Assembly (NCBI GenBank): GCA_009809945.1
Contig: WTPW01000998.1
Coordinates: forward strand, 158,381-222,380
Reading direction: 5' to 3'
DNA: 64,000 nt
Source: Gigaspora margarita
Lineage: Eukaryota; Glomeromycota; Glomeromycetes; Diversisporales; Gigasporaceae
Part shown: positions 1-11,354 of the stretch, piece by piece
Layout of the letters: the number at the start of each line of letters is the position of its first letter
Numbering within the stretch: position 1 is the stretch's first letter
The notes under the pieces: model-generated
Seen by the model: the letters and a program-made list of their open reading frames with translations, nothing else
Database searches by the model: none
Told to the model about the DNA's origin: nothing
Program-made: the position numbers and the translations under genes

Positions 1-390
1 TCTACACTGAAAGATTTGATCTTTGCGGTAATAATCTTGGATCTTAAGGAAGAAAAGTGTTTAGCAAATATATTTTACAAAAATTTTATGCTAACTTCTT
101 TGAATTATTGTAGTAATGAAATTGGAAAAGCATTACCAATGCATTTTACAAGAACACTGTGTGACTTCTTTAAATCTTGAGGATAGTAATCTTGGATCAG
201 ACATTATATATCGAATCATCATATTATTAGGGATTAACTCGTTACAATGAAAACTTAAATATTTGCTTCTAGATATTCATCATCGTGCATTTATTTAATT
301 ATTTATTATTTATTAATTTATATATTTATTAATTTATTAATTTAATTGTAAAAATTTTTATTTATTATATATTTAAGTATATGTTTATAT
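1..390. other. Non-coding AT-rich start of window
   Basis: No reliable gene. The first 30 bases could be the end of an upstream exon (reading STLKDLIFA, then a GTAATA donor) of the pseudogene that follows. The rest is AT-rich and may be an intron. This is a weak reading. Confidence 0.3.
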
Positions 391-1609
391 ATCGGAAAAG
401 AAAAGTACAATACGTTAGCAAAGATTGGTCGTATATTTGAACAAGAGTTGTCAGATCTTAAAAATAAAGGGTTTTTTGATTATAATAATGTTCATTGGCC
501 CGTAGAATTATTTTTTTGTGGCGACTAGAAGTTTATGTATATAATCATGGGACTTAATGCCCCAAATTCGAATTACTTTTGTCTATACTGTAATTGCGAT
601 ACAGTTTCTCGGTGGGATATGGATCAAGTTTGGGCTAATACGGGAAATTCCAAATGTAACCTACTGTATATTGTATAATTATTATGTAATATAAGTTGTC
701 AAAATTTATATTTGTAATTTTTTTTAAATTAAATTAATTAGGCACAAAAAAGCCTGTTTTATTTCTGGCAATTGACCAAAAAAACTATATTCCCGATGAG
801 TTGCATTTACTTTTACGCATCTCAGATGTTTTAATGGAATGCTTGTTCAACGATTTGTTTAAAAAAAAAGAATTCGAAAAACAAATAAAACCAATCATTG
901 AGGCAGCATTCAAGAGTATCTAAATTCAATTTGAATTTTTTAAATCAACAGGTAATAAATGGAATTGGACTTCGTTGATGGGCCCCGATAAAAAAAAAAT
1001 GTTAGAAAAATTCCCAGTAACTCGCTTTATTTCTGGTGCACGTGGACAAAATATCGAACAATTATGGCAGGAATTTTATTGATTATATAATATTTTGCGC
1101 CAATCACAACTTACTGATCAAGAAATTCATCAATACAAATTGATGCAAAAAATTGGGTTTGAGCTTTTTGTTGCCCGTCTGAAGGTTACATAAACTCTTC
1201 CCAGAATTTTGGGCTTTATCAAAAATCAGACGTAACCCCATATATGCATGTATTTGCAAAACATATTCCTTTGTTTATACAACAATTAAAGACGAAGAAT
1301 CTCTCTCTGCAATTTTTTTCTACTTCAAGCATAGAAAAAAAAAATCACAATCAGGTATTATAAACTAAATTATATTCGCATATATGTATTTTCTAATATA
1401 TTTATCATTAGGTTCAACTATTTTTTGCGGGTACTATGATGGGAGGAGGAAACAAAGAAAATTCTGTCGTTTATGACATGATGTCTTTCAAAAATCGACA
1501 CCTTTTTTATCTGATCAATAATGTTCCAAAAGAATTTACTTTACGAAACATTAATGTTAAAAACAAAGAAAATGCAGCCGACATAGTATTTAGTGATCTT
1601 GGTCAATAA
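391..1609 (+). pseudogene. Decayed multi-exon gene of a repeated family (GLNAPNS..CLYC type)
   Basis: Three blocks read as one protein. 391-655 includes GLNAPNSNYFCLYCNCD and SRWDMDQVW, and about 742-1360 includes PDELHLLLRISDVLMECL and GPDKKKMLEKFPVTRFISGARG. About 1413-1609 includes FFAGTMMGGGNKENS and MMSFKNRHLFYLINN. The blocks join at plausible GT..AG introns of about 86 and 60 nt; at the first, T plus GC restores a Cys codon. Breaks are TAG at 526 (a Trp is expected), TAA at 921, TGA at 1080 and a one-base frameshift near 1188, after which VTPYMHVFAKHIPLFIQQL continues in another frame. The CxxC in CLYCNC and the LHLLLRISDVL block resemble expanded families of unknown function in AM fungi and cnidarians; I recognise the style but cannot assign a function. 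It is broken at four points, so dead unless some are assembly errors. Confidence 0.65.
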
Positions 1610-1792
1610 TGAAAATCGGCTAAAGCTAATTTTCAACTTAGCCAGTCAAGTTTTTTTTCAAATCGGCTAATTAACTTCTTATTGAAGGGTTTCAAAAAAA
1701 TAATAATAATGTGGTTTCAGAATTTAAAAATCAGTGTGTTTCAAAATTTGAAATCGGGAAACTTATTTTATGAAATTATTAACTTTATTATC

Positions 1793-2030
1793 AGGAGGTT
1801 TCAGAATTACTTATTTCAAAAGTAAGTGGGTGTTTAAAAGATCCTATTTTCTGTTTTAAAGTTCTGAACCAGAACATTAAATAGGCTCAGTCGGTAATAA
1901 AACTAGCTTCTTTTCTACCGGTAAGCGATTATATAAATAATATGCTTTAAAAAAATAGGATTTATATGTCATTTCTTTTGAAATAAATAATCACCTGAAA
2001 TCAATCGAATTATTAATTCTGAAACCTCCT
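1793..2030. mobile_element. MITE with 17-bp terminal inverted repeats
   Basis: AGGAGGTTTCAGAATTA at 1793-1809 is matched by its exact reverse complement at 2014-2030. The 204-bp interior has no coding capacity. Flanks are TTATC and AATAAT, so the target duplication is unclear. A non-autonomous DNA transposon is the simplest reading. Confidence 0.75.
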
Positions 2031-2626
2031 AATAATTAAATAATATTTGCGCATTGTGATAGCGATAGACAAATTAATAAAATTACATAAATCTATGTGC
2101 AAAACATCGCATCACCCTTAAATTGCTGATAAATAGATCAATTAATGCTCTTTATTCTTACTCCCTGATATATTAAGATTTGTAAAAAAAATCTTAAAAA
2201 AATAATTTTTTTTCATTAAATTAATCACTATTTTTTTTCTACGCTAAATTCATAATAGTAACAAATAGCAGTTTTCTAAATCGGCATGAAATTATATTTG
2301 GTTATACAATATAACTTAAATTATAGATGTTGCGTGGTTTACTACAGTATGTAAATCAAAATTATATGTGGATTCCTTATTTTTAAATAATCGCTGATTT
2401 AAAGTGATTATATAAATAGATGAAGTACGTAATATATTTTTTATATATAAAAATCATGCTTCACTTCTTTAGATGCATGGGTTGTTTATCTTTTCTTAGC
2501 TAGAAAATTTTACAACTAAGCGATTCTTACACATAGTTTTTACAAAGTTACGAGTTTTTTTTTTGCCATTTATTGGAAACCAACTTTTTTTTCTGTCTCT
2601 TTTTAAACGAGCAATTTTTACTTAAA

Positions 2627-3041
2627 TTAATCGAACAAAATTAAATAAACTGGTAATTCTTTCAACTAAAATATAAATTTTGCTTCGTAACTTTGTTCTT
2701 TAGAACTTAATGCTTACCTGTACAAAATTTGAATTCGAAGCAATCAATTTTAAAGGCTGTGCATCTAAATAAAGGTTTGAACTTGCGTGTCAAAGAATAA
2801 ATGCCAGTTTCCAATACAAAATACTTTGTAAAATACATATTCAATATTTTTATACAACATTTTAAAAAAAATCATTGATAATAAATTTTTATATGATACC
2901 TCGAATAGTTTTGATATACATAGTATACTGCGCACCCCAATGTTCCACTGATACAACCTGTATTAGCATCTTCTGATAATATTCGGATGCTTTAGATTGC
3001 CAAATTTGAACACCTCTTTTCATCTTTTCGTAAGCTCCAGT
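2627..3041 (-). CDS. Three 3'-terminal exons of an unrecognised gene
   Basis: Exons 3041-2900, 2764-2718 and 2665-2627 splice in frame (228 nt, 75 aa plus stop). Donors are GTATCA and GTAAGC; acceptors are TTTAG and TTTTAG. The product begins TGAYEKMKRGVQIWQSKA, continues through EYYQKMLIQVVSVEHWGAQY and ends LKELPVYLILFD. The phase of every junction fits, which argues that it is real. Upstream, a second frame (RLENKLYEMQEKVRLELTKR, about 3090-3030) follows an AATTAG acceptor and would need one frameshift or another intron to join. It lies directly downstream, on the same strand, of the zinc-finger exons at 3275-4218 and could be their 3' end, with the homopolymer stretch at 3180-3270 in the intron between. 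Function unknown. Confidence 0.45.
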
Positions 3042-3178
3042 CTGACTTTCTCTTGCATTTCATACAATTTATTTTCTAAGCGCTAATTAAAAACCTTAAT
3101 CGAGAGGTATAACAAATATTTAAAAGCATGATCTAAATCAATTATATTATTTGATATAATCACGTATTACATCTTTAC

Positions 3179-3180
<2 letters not shown>

Positions 3181-3212
<32 letters not shown>

Positions 3213-3275
3213 ATCTAAATCTATTATTTTATAAAAAAAAAAATCTAGTATTTGATATTAAAAAAAAAAAAAATC
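3181..3275. repeat. Poly(A)-rich simple sequence
   Basis: Runs of 10 to nearly 30 A separated by short AT words (about 3179-3207, 3232-3241 and 3260-3273). Possibly retroposition tails or slippage. It separates the two minus-strand exon groups and is a likely source of assembly error. Confidence 0.8.
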
Positions 3276-4218
3276 TATCTATTAAGTTGCTGAAAGGGCA
3301 CCCGAGGCAAAATAAATCTATAATTTTTTTGAATTGGCTTATCATCTAAAGAACTCTTGTTTGAGTCAATCTGATAAACTTGTAATAGACCCGGCGCTTG
3401 CGAAGTAATCTGATTTGTTTGGGATACAGCAGCAGGTCTAATAAAGTAAATAATTAGAAGATTAATGATATGAATAGAAAAAAAAAACAATACAGTATTA
3501 GTAAAATTTTACTAACAAAATGACCCTTAGAACTATATAAATTATAGTTCCAAAGATAGAAATTGTACCCGTCAAGAAAATCTCTACCAGGTATTATTAA
3601 ATTACCCGGGTACAATCTCTATCCAAAGGATCACTTTGTTAGACAAAGCCCTTATTCTAATTCTTACTGCTTAGAAAATTCACCCGAATCTGCTATAAAT
3701 TTAAAAGTGGTGGTGCCGCACTGAAAAATACGATTGTTTTCTTTAAACTCTGATTGCGACCAACTGAAATTGACTCTATAAGAACTATCATGATCCTTAA
3801 ATAAAACGTAACCAATAGTTTTCAACTTTGGGTCTTGTCGAACGTTCCAATTGTCATAATTAATTAATTGTTTTAATCGTTGTTCACCAGCTTCACCCTG
3901 AAAAAAACAAGAATACTTTCATTGTACAGGGCTGTATCGGAAAGATGGTTCATTTTCAAAAAGATAAACAAAGTCATTTTCTGGAAAAGCATTAATAGAA
4001 ACTTGTTTCACGCCTACTGAATGCCTATTAAAGCCAAGACATTTTTTAATAAGAACTATATGTGCATCTTGATAAAACGTAACTTGCTCAAAGGGCGGTT
4101 GATTAAGTAGCTTGCGGTGAGGTATAGTTTTGTTATTTCTATGCTTAATTCTTTCATGAGTTACAAGTTCTTTTCGAGAAGAAAGGTTCCCTTGACAAAG
4201 TTGGCATTTACTAGCCAT
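3275..4218 (-). CDS. C2H2 zinc-finger protein, three exons
   Basis: Exons 4218-3928, 3897-3668 and 3437-3275 give a 227-aa protein. Residues 5-25 form one C2H2 finger (C-x2-C-x12-H-x4-H, starting CQLC and ending THERIKH). The remainder (FPENDFVYLFENEPSFRY, then GYVLFKDHD and RVNFSWSQSEF) is unrecognised. Intron 2 (GTAAGA..TTAG) carries a fold-back element and joins CA to A to make a Gln codon. Intron 1 would be only 30 nt (GTACAA..TTTCAG), contains an in-frame stop and keeps phase 0, so it is either an exceptionally short intron or a sign of decay. The start is the first Met, immediately before the finger. The protein may continue into the exons at 2627-3041. A single finger suggests nucleic-acid or protein binding; transposon-related genes also carry such fingers. 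Confidence 0.55.
3513..3641. mobile_element. Fold-back element inside an intron
   Basis: TAACAAAATGACCC at the left pairs with GGATCACTTTGTTA at the right. An inner pair (AATTGTACCCG and CGGGTACAAT) extends the stem. The whole element sits in intron 2 of the zinc-finger gene. Confidence 0.6.
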
Positions 4219-4399
4219 AGAAACGATTTCACTAGTAGTTTCTTAAATCTTTTTAAGTTTTGTTAAAAAATACTAAACTCTACTTTTTGCTACAACTTTA
4301 TTAGAAGCAAAAAGTCTAAGAGATTATCAACAGTTATCAAACATATGCAAAAAGTTTATTGGTCAATTATTTTTAGATATTACAAATTCCCGAATATCA

Positions 4400-4510
4400 C
4401 ATTTACAACATAGGTGATATAATCGAATGGAAACAAATCTGCCCATATGGTAGATCGTAAGATATTAGCAGTGCGCCATAATTGGTAGTGCGGCATAATA
4501 CCCATATCTA
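4400..4510 (+). repeat. Dispersed repeat fragment
   Basis: The stretch with TAGATCGTAAGATATTAGC and GCCATAATTGGTAGTGCGGC matches 56412-56495, which has AGATCATAAGATATCAG and ATTGGTAGTGCACC. It is the flank of the hairpin family listed at 55-56 kb. Confidence 0.6.
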
Positions 4511-4747
4511 CCTTATGTTCTATTTTTAGTAAATAGTATTATGAAGAAGTGATGATTACTAATCAAAAAATTTGTAAGATATAAAAGAAAAAAAGATTCT
4601 TTTGAATTGTTTTTAGTTTGTAATTAAAAGTATAAGAGTCTTGAACTCAGCCCAATAAAGGATAACTCAGTAAAGAGTTAACAACTTAGTTAAATTTCAA
4701 TGTTGCAGAGTAATAGCCTTTGAAATTAGAGTAGAAGTGTNAAAATA

Positions 4748-5692
4748 AGAATTTTCAAAACTTTGAGCGAAGATATCTTGGCAACCATAAGACCAAATTT
4801 GGTAAAACTTTTTTATTTGAATTCTATAGCATCATAGAATTCAAATAAAATAAATTTATCAAATTTAGTCTAGTAGTTGTCGAGTTATCTTCACTCAAAT
4901 TTAGAGAAAATCACAACGCCTATCAAAATAGAAGCTGCACCAAATTTTTTATCTAACTTTGAGCGAAGATACCTCGACAACCATCTGTCCTAATTTGATA
5001 AAACTTTTTTTGAATTCTATAGCTTCATATAATTCAAATAAAAAATTTTTTATTGTATTTAGTCAAGTGGTTGTCAAGTTATCTTTGCTCAAAGTCAAAA
5101 CTATCAAAATAGAAGCTGCGCCAAATTTTTTTCTAAATTTGAGCGAAGATATCTTGACGACCATCTAACCAAATTCAATAAAACTTTTTTTATATGAATT
5201 TTATAAAGCCATAGAATTCAAATAAAAAAGTTTTATCGAATTTGATTAGATGGTCTTCAAGACATCTTCACTCAAATTTAGAAAAAAATTTGGCACAGCT
5301 TCTATTTTGATAGTTGTTTTGATTTTTTTCTAAATTGAGTGAAGATATCTTGACAACCACTTGACTAAATATGATAAAAATTTTTTATTTGAATTATATG
5401 AAGCTATAGAATTCAAAAAAAAAGTTTATCAAATTTGGTCAGATGGTTGTCGAGGTATCTTCACTCAAAGTTAGATAAAAATTTGGCGCAGCTTCTATTT
5501 TTGATAGGCGTTTTGATTTTCTCTAACTTTGAGCGAAGATAACTCGACAACCACTTGACTAAATTCGATGAAATTTTTTTATTTGAATTCTATGAATCCA
5601 TAGAATTCAAATAAAAAAGTTTTACCAAATTTGGTCTTATGGTTGCCAAGATACCTTCGCTCAAAGTTTTGAAAATTCTTATTTTTACTGGG
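4748..5692. repeat. Palindromic array, five inverted-pair units of about 190 bp
   Basis: The core TTTGAGCGAAGATATCTYG occurs forward near 4768, 4959, 5139, 5333 and 5527, alternating with its reverse complement near 4877, 5071, 5252, 5447 and 5641. Each forward/reverse pair brackets a hairpin on TTTGAATTCTATR. The whole block is also mirror-symmetric about position 5220: the first and last roughly 90 bases are reverse complements, including TTTTCAAAACTTTGAGCG and its mirror. Short ORFs here are shadows of the symmetry. A similar architecture flanks the gap at 21.6 kb. Confidence 0.85.
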
Positions 5693-5720
5693 GATTTCAT
5701 GTCGATCAGTATCAAAAAAG

Positions 5721-5857
5721 GGGATCGATTAAAGCCAGGTCTGTTTACATATTGATCTACACATTGCATAAGTTTCATTCTTGATATCTATGTAGCCTGC
5801 TAACCTTAACTGCATCAAAAAAAACTAACCCTAACGAACCTGGCTTTAACATTCCCC
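5721..5857. mobile_element. MITE of the TCGTTTAAAGCAGG family (copy 1)
   Basis: Starts GGGATCGATTAAAGCCAGG and ends CCTGGCTTTAACATTCCCC. The interior shares TTCTTGATATCTATGTAGCC and CTGCATCAAAAAA with the copies at 11.2 and 46.5 kb. Confidence 0.75.
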
Positions 5858-5965
5858 CAAAAAAGTAAGTGCAGGAGTATCAAAAAGCGTAAGATTTGCA
5901 TACCTGATACCCTAGCTGTCACGTCACAGCAGATCCTCGATTTTGATTGGCTAAGAGCAACGATT

Positions 5966-6310
5966 AAAATCTAGACTGAAATTACTTAATAGGCCAAATG
6001 ATCTACAAATTTGACCAGAATTAGACTGTTTTGAAATGTAGATCGGATCTTCAATATTTTAATTATTTTGATTGGCTGCTTACAGCATGTGGCCCATACT
6101 TTTTTTCGCCATGGCTAGGGTACTCTAATATGTATAACTGTATAACATATAAAAATATAATTATTTGGCACTTGTTTATATGCTTGATTTAATAATTGAT
6201 TAAGAAATTGATCAAGTAATTTATCGGCTATAGCCGGCTATAGTCGGCTACTAGTCGATAGTCGATGATAGCTGACCGATAGCTGACCTAGCTGACTGAA
6301 CCCATCCCTA
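5966..6310 (-). mobile_element. Truncated hAT-like element, relative of 33629-34450
   Basis: It matches, in reverse, the left 340 bp of the element at 33.6 kb, including the GCCATGGCTAGGGTACTC block and the run of TAGCCGGCTATAG / CAGCTGACC words, and ends with the terminal CCCATCCCTA. The other end is missing. Confidence 0.75.
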
Positions 6311-6628
6311 GTCCTTACATCGAACCAATTCATATTTACGCGTAACAGAATAATGTAGTATGAAATTCAGGTATAGCAATTTAAACATATCTATAGAAGT
6401 ACATATATGGAAATTGGGACAACTATAGATAGTAATTAAAAAAAGGCCTATATATGGTAATAACGTAGGGTAAGTATAGATAAACAAAATAGGAGGATAA
6501 AATTAGTAAGGTGGGACAATTGGAAGTATCATCAATTAATTATTATGTAAGGGAAAATGATGATCATAAGGCCAGAGTATTATAAAGAAATGCCGTGATT
6601 TTAAGGAGCAGAGTTATTATCATAGTAA
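6311..6628. other. Non-coding interval
   Basis: AT-rich, with no ORF or repeat that I can identify. Contains GGGTAAGTATAG and similar words but nothing supportable. Confidence 0.5.
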
Positions 6629-7301
6629 CACCGTCTCATGATAACATTCAAGATCAGAAAGTCATGTGACTGCACCTCCGACGCTGGCTTTTTTATTATT
6701 GTATGACTCTTGCGATCATGATACAATTAAGATCGGAAAATCATTTTCCCCATATTTGGAATGCTTCTGCTTTGAAATTGCTATTCAAACCTGAGCTGAA
6801 CTGAGCTTTAAAGATAGGGTTTGGGTTCGGTTCCTGAACGCGAACTTGTCAATGCCAAGTTTTGTCTAAATTCTTCAGAGCTCTATTCATATGAAAATTG
6901 TTTTCTAATGTGATATCTAGTAAAATTTTCATTTGTTTTTTTTTTTAATCTTTTTGCAATTATTTTTAGGTTCCTATTTACAGATCTAATTATAGTACAA
7001 TGATTATTTTTAATTTATTTTTATTTTTTAAAATCAAGAAAGTATAATAATTAAAATTTATTATTGAAAATTGGACAAATAAGTGTTTAATAGTTTTTTT
7101 TTTTTAATCCAAAATAATTTTTAGGATTCAAAAAATAATACAATTATTAAATTTATTTTTCAAAATTAGAATTAAAATAAATACAACTCTAATTTACTTT
7201 TTTTTAAATAAACCAAATAATAGGTTTAAATAATTATAAATATTGATATCATTGTGTGTAAATATGCGTGACGTTCACAAATTTCTTGAAATTGTCCAAT
7301 A

Positions 7302-9162
7302 TTAGCTATCACCATTAAAAAAAATTTTTTGCCATTGCCTTCCTTTAAAATACACTATTACCAAGAGAAAAGTGAATATAAAACATGCCATACTTATAAC
7401 AGTAAAGAACCAACCAGTTCCTATCATATTTTCTAATAAACTACCAACAATTGCATTAATACCAGCAATCATAAGTCTTATGCAATTAATCAATGCAACT
7501 ACCGAAGCACTAAAACCTGGACACACGTCAACGAGATAAGTTGACAATGAATTAAAGGTAATTAAGGATCCAAATGCACCTTTGTAGGCAATAAGTAGTT
7601 ATTTAGTCAAACCTTGTTAATATAGTAATAAAGAATCAAGCAAACATATACAGTACAATGACTCACCAAGAAACCACAAAATCATCAAAGGATATATATT
7701 AAAATTATGTTCCAATAACCATCCATAGGCAAGATATGAACTTGGAATTATTATAATTCCAACGATTGCACTTTTTATTCTCATTTCTGGATAAACAGAT
7801 TCACCTTTTTTTCTTGCTCTTTGTAACACGAAATCAGAATATTTCCCACCGACAAGACTTCCAATAGCATATCCCACAGCCGGTGCAAGAAATAATAATC
7901 CAATGGATGAAGGTGGTAGTTTGTATGTCCTTGCGGAAAAATTTCGAGGAACACTAATATTTTGAATAGTTAATATCGAAGATACAAAGCTTACATATAT
8001 AACCACAAGTATAACATTTGGATATGCTAATAACTTTAATGGTGCAATTGGATTAAACCTATTTTGAGATGATTTAGATTGAGAGGTCAAAGTTGACTGA
8101 CAAAAAGTTTCCGGGACAAAAAATATGATAAAGGGAAAAATGAAACCACCATAAATTGCTAAAATACGAAATATCCAATGCCAGTTAAGGTATTGAATTA
8201 TATAACCACCACTTAATGTTCCTATAAAATTAGAAAACCAGTATGCTAAATAAAATATTCCAAAAGCGCCACCTCTTTCTACAATCATAAAATAATTAAT
8301 TAAATAGATTAAGTTCTTTTATAAATCAGTGCTACGGCAACAATTTTATATACCTTTTGTACAATAAATATCACTTATTATTCCAGCACCAATAGAATAC
8401 ATTCCAGAGGAACCACAAGCTTGAATAGCGCACAATATCGTCAACACCCAGATACTTTCTGCTATAGAGCATAATATTGTTGGAATGATAAATACAATAC
8501 AAGAAAGTAAATACACCTTGCGTCTTGTAGCAAATCTATCAGAGTAGGCAGCCCATACTATTGGCTATAGAAAATATTAAATTAATTGTCATTGTAAATA
8601 AAGATATAGTTCAAAACTAAACCTATCATACCGCAATTCCTGTAAAAAATAAAGATGCAAAAACTTTGATTTACAAAAATAAGTTATTAAATACACTTGA
8701 CTTTAATTACGATACACTCTACCCTCCTTATAACGGACTTCATTAAAACGGTTGGGTGCCAGCAAGTTGATCTACTATAACGAGGGTAAAGTGGATCATG
8801 TAGTAGATCTAGAACTTACTTAATGAATTAACAGCTATTTCCGAGATTTCAAATTCTTCACTCAATTGTATCAGAGCTGGGTAAAGAATCCTGCAATATT
8901 ATATGAAAGAATGTAGTTCTATACTTTTATTTAATGATAAGATTCATTTTTTATTAGTCACTTACGTGTTTGTCATAGGTGCTAACATTCCTGAAAAGGT
9001 TGCGATAAATAAAATCATCCATTTCTTTCGTGAAGATAAAAATTTTGGATCATTGACTATAATGTCTTCAGTGCACTTTGAAATTTCATTAACTACAGTA
9101 ATCTCAGTGACTTCACTGCCTCCAGTATCTTCATTGGCTCCAGTTACTTCAGTGACTTCTGT
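7302..9162 (-). pseudogene. MFS transporter, DHA1/QDR-like, copy A with lost 5' end
   Basis: Six exons: up to 8966, then 8890-8820, 8663-8632, 8564-8354, 8278-7667 and 7579-7302; every junction keeps frame. The product has SRKKW before TM1, the loop 2-3 motif YSDRFATRRKVYLL, the TM5 segment GGYIIQYLNWHWIF, the central-loop block ERGGAFG and a C-terminal half with YPEMRIK and SYLAYGWLLEH, as in fungal drug:H+ antiporters of the DHA1 group. It is close to the copy at 36.8-38.7 kb. Exon 1 is cut: the original start and first 11 codons are missing and repeat DNA follows 9162. An in-frame ATG at 9372 inside that repeat could supply a new 70-residue N-terminus, so the gene may be chimeric rather than dead. 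All exons downstream of the cut are open. The substrate cannot be told from sequence. Confidence 0.75.
8711..8797. mobile_element. Small pogo-like MITE in MFS intron 2 (copy A)
   Basis: ACACTCTACCCTCCTTATAA at the left and CTATAACGAGGGTAAAGTG at the right are imperfect inverted repeats of the kind seen in pogo/Tigger MITEs. The same element occupies the same intron in copy B, so it predates the duplication. Confidence 0.6.
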
Positions 9163-9429
9163 AATTGCAAATAATGAAAATATCAAATTTTTTTTTATTT
9201 TAATTATGCACATATTATGTGCTGTAATGGAAACTATGTGTATGTAAAATAAGGAAATATTTTTTGAAAACTTTTTTACACAATGCCAGAAATTGATACT
9301 AAATTGTAAAACCAAACAAAACAAAACAAAGAAAAAAACATTTTTATTATGCTTCATGAAAATTATTATCAATTACTTATTTCAACATTTTACTGAATTT
9401 ATATATATATTGACTAGTTTTGATCCTTA

Positions 9430-9654
9430 AGTATATAAAGGAGATGCGGGTATTGTGAATGGGGGTATTGTGGTCAAGTGAAAAATATCTTGCGATCCGT
9501 GATTATAATTAGATGATCTTTGCACCATTCGATTCATCTCAAAGAGACGAATCGAATGGTGAATAAAATAATCTACTAATCACGGATCGCAAGATATTTT
9601 TCACTTGACCACAATACCCTCCATGTTCACAATACCCCATCTCCCTTATATAGT
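9430..9654. repeat. 225-bp hairpin element (copy A)
   Basis: Near-perfect palindrome centred at about 9540. Arms include GGTATTGTGGTCAAGTG, ATCTTGCGATCCGTGATTA and ACCATTCGATTCATCTC; outer arms are TATATAAAGGAGATG and CATCTCCCTTATATA. The loop is only a few bases. The same hairpin lies at 44782-44993, and relatives lie at 55-56 kb. Confidence 0.8.
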
Positions 9655-11190
9655 ATAATTTGAAATGGTTTTTCACACTGTATTTAAACAAATAACGACG
9701 TACGTACTCATAAGCGATGACATTTTTAAGAAGCTTTATTTTTATATATGTGTACATATGCAATTTTGACTGCTTACAAAGCATTTACAATGAAATATAA
9801 AGATTAATCCCATTGGTCAATTTGAATCATACGATTAAGTCTTATTGGTTAAAAAACTCCGGTACACATACATTATGCGGGTCATTGAGAAATCATCCGA
9901 ATTATGCAGCTTATGCAACGCCTAATAACCCTAGACATCCTAATAAAGATACCACCAGTTTCATGGCATGTCACAATAAATTTTTATACCAGGAATGGAG
10001 TACAAAGTAGGTAGTGTATGGTTTACAGGCAAGTAGCTCTTTTGCATCTGAGAATGATCTATCCTCATGACTTCATCTCTATTGTAGGATTTTGTCTATA
10101 TCAGGAACGATGTGCAACGATGAGTATCTTGGGGTTTCATATTTTGCATGATTTAATATATTTTTCAATAGTGCAATAAAAATTTTGCGTGTTGGACTTT
10201 GCGTGATCAAAGAATTATTCTAGACTATTACGATATTATGCTAATTTCTTTTGTCTGATCATCGATTTAAAAATAAAAATTATTATGTTAGGAACGGAGT
10301 GTAAAAAGATGATGGTTTCCGGGAACTGAGTTTAAAGTACGTACGTACGTAGAATTTATCAAGCATGTTAAATGTCGTGTGCGATTTTCTAATGGCGCAA
10401 TAAAAAATGCTGTATTAGAAGTTGGAACCGGGGTTTAAAAATTATATCGGTCGATTTCTTTTGACACAAAAATCGACCAATCATCAAAAAATTTTACACG
10501 AAAATTTATTACAGAGCGAATTTTCACAAAAACGGCCTTTGAGTTTATGATTAAGTACGTATAAAATTACGAAATGCATGTATTTAATTATAAGTCAAAA
10601 GCAGGTTAAAAAGGCCATTTTTTTGAAAATTAACTTCCAAATTTATCCTTGATACTACCAACCCATCAAACAATGCTCAACCCATCCTAAAACACCCGAG
10701 TATTTCAACAAACGGTAAAAGTACTTCTTTCTACAGCTTAGCATAGCTCTTTTATTGAGTTTTTTTAACTTGTCTAGACGTCAAAAAAGCTCTTTTGTTA
10801 GTTGTAACAAGTGCTTCGTTTGTTAGTTGTCAACGTCACTTAGGAGCAAATTTTCGTGTCGACAAAAATAAAATCAGCCGATATGTTCGATTTTATCACA
10901 TAAATTTTGGGATATTCTAGAATTTATCAAAATTTAATTGCGATAAACTCGAATTCTTAAAATCGACTATGTGGTATGAACCGAAAACCTTATTTATAAT
11001 GATATATTGTTTGGCTTCTAATTTGAATGATTCTTATAACCATGTTTGCTATATTTAAATCGCACTAACTTAATTGATTTCTTTGTTTTTGAATTTTAAC
11101 TAAAAACTTGTTAGAAGTATTGCATGCATGCAATAATCCGGATATGGAATCGCTTCACGCTTCCCTTATTTAGTTAGAATTACTGTTTGC

Positions 11191-11354
11191 GAGGTCGTTT
11201 AAAGCAGGATATTAATCTATATACTGCATAAATTATATTCTTGATATCTATATAACCTGCTAACCATAACTGTATCAAAAAAGTAACTCAAACGCATCAA
11301 AAAAGTAACTCAAACAAAAAAGTAATTCTTACGCACCCTGCTTTAAACGATCCC
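11191..11354. mobile_element. MITE of the TCGTTTAAAGCAGG family (copy 2)
   Basis: Starts AGGTCGTTTAAAGCAGG and ends CCTGCTTTAAACGATCCC. The flanks TGTTTGCG on both sides look like an 8-bp target duplication. Also present in duplication copy B, so insertion came before duplication. Confidence 0.8.

Noticed and set aside
4748..5692. Short ORFs of 62-69 codons in this block
   Set aside because: They follow the palindromic repeat and appear on both strands in mirrored form.
8903..9247. 114-codon plus-strand ORF
   Set aside because: Antisense shadow of MFS exon 1 and the adjoining repeat; the same holds for 38412-38660.
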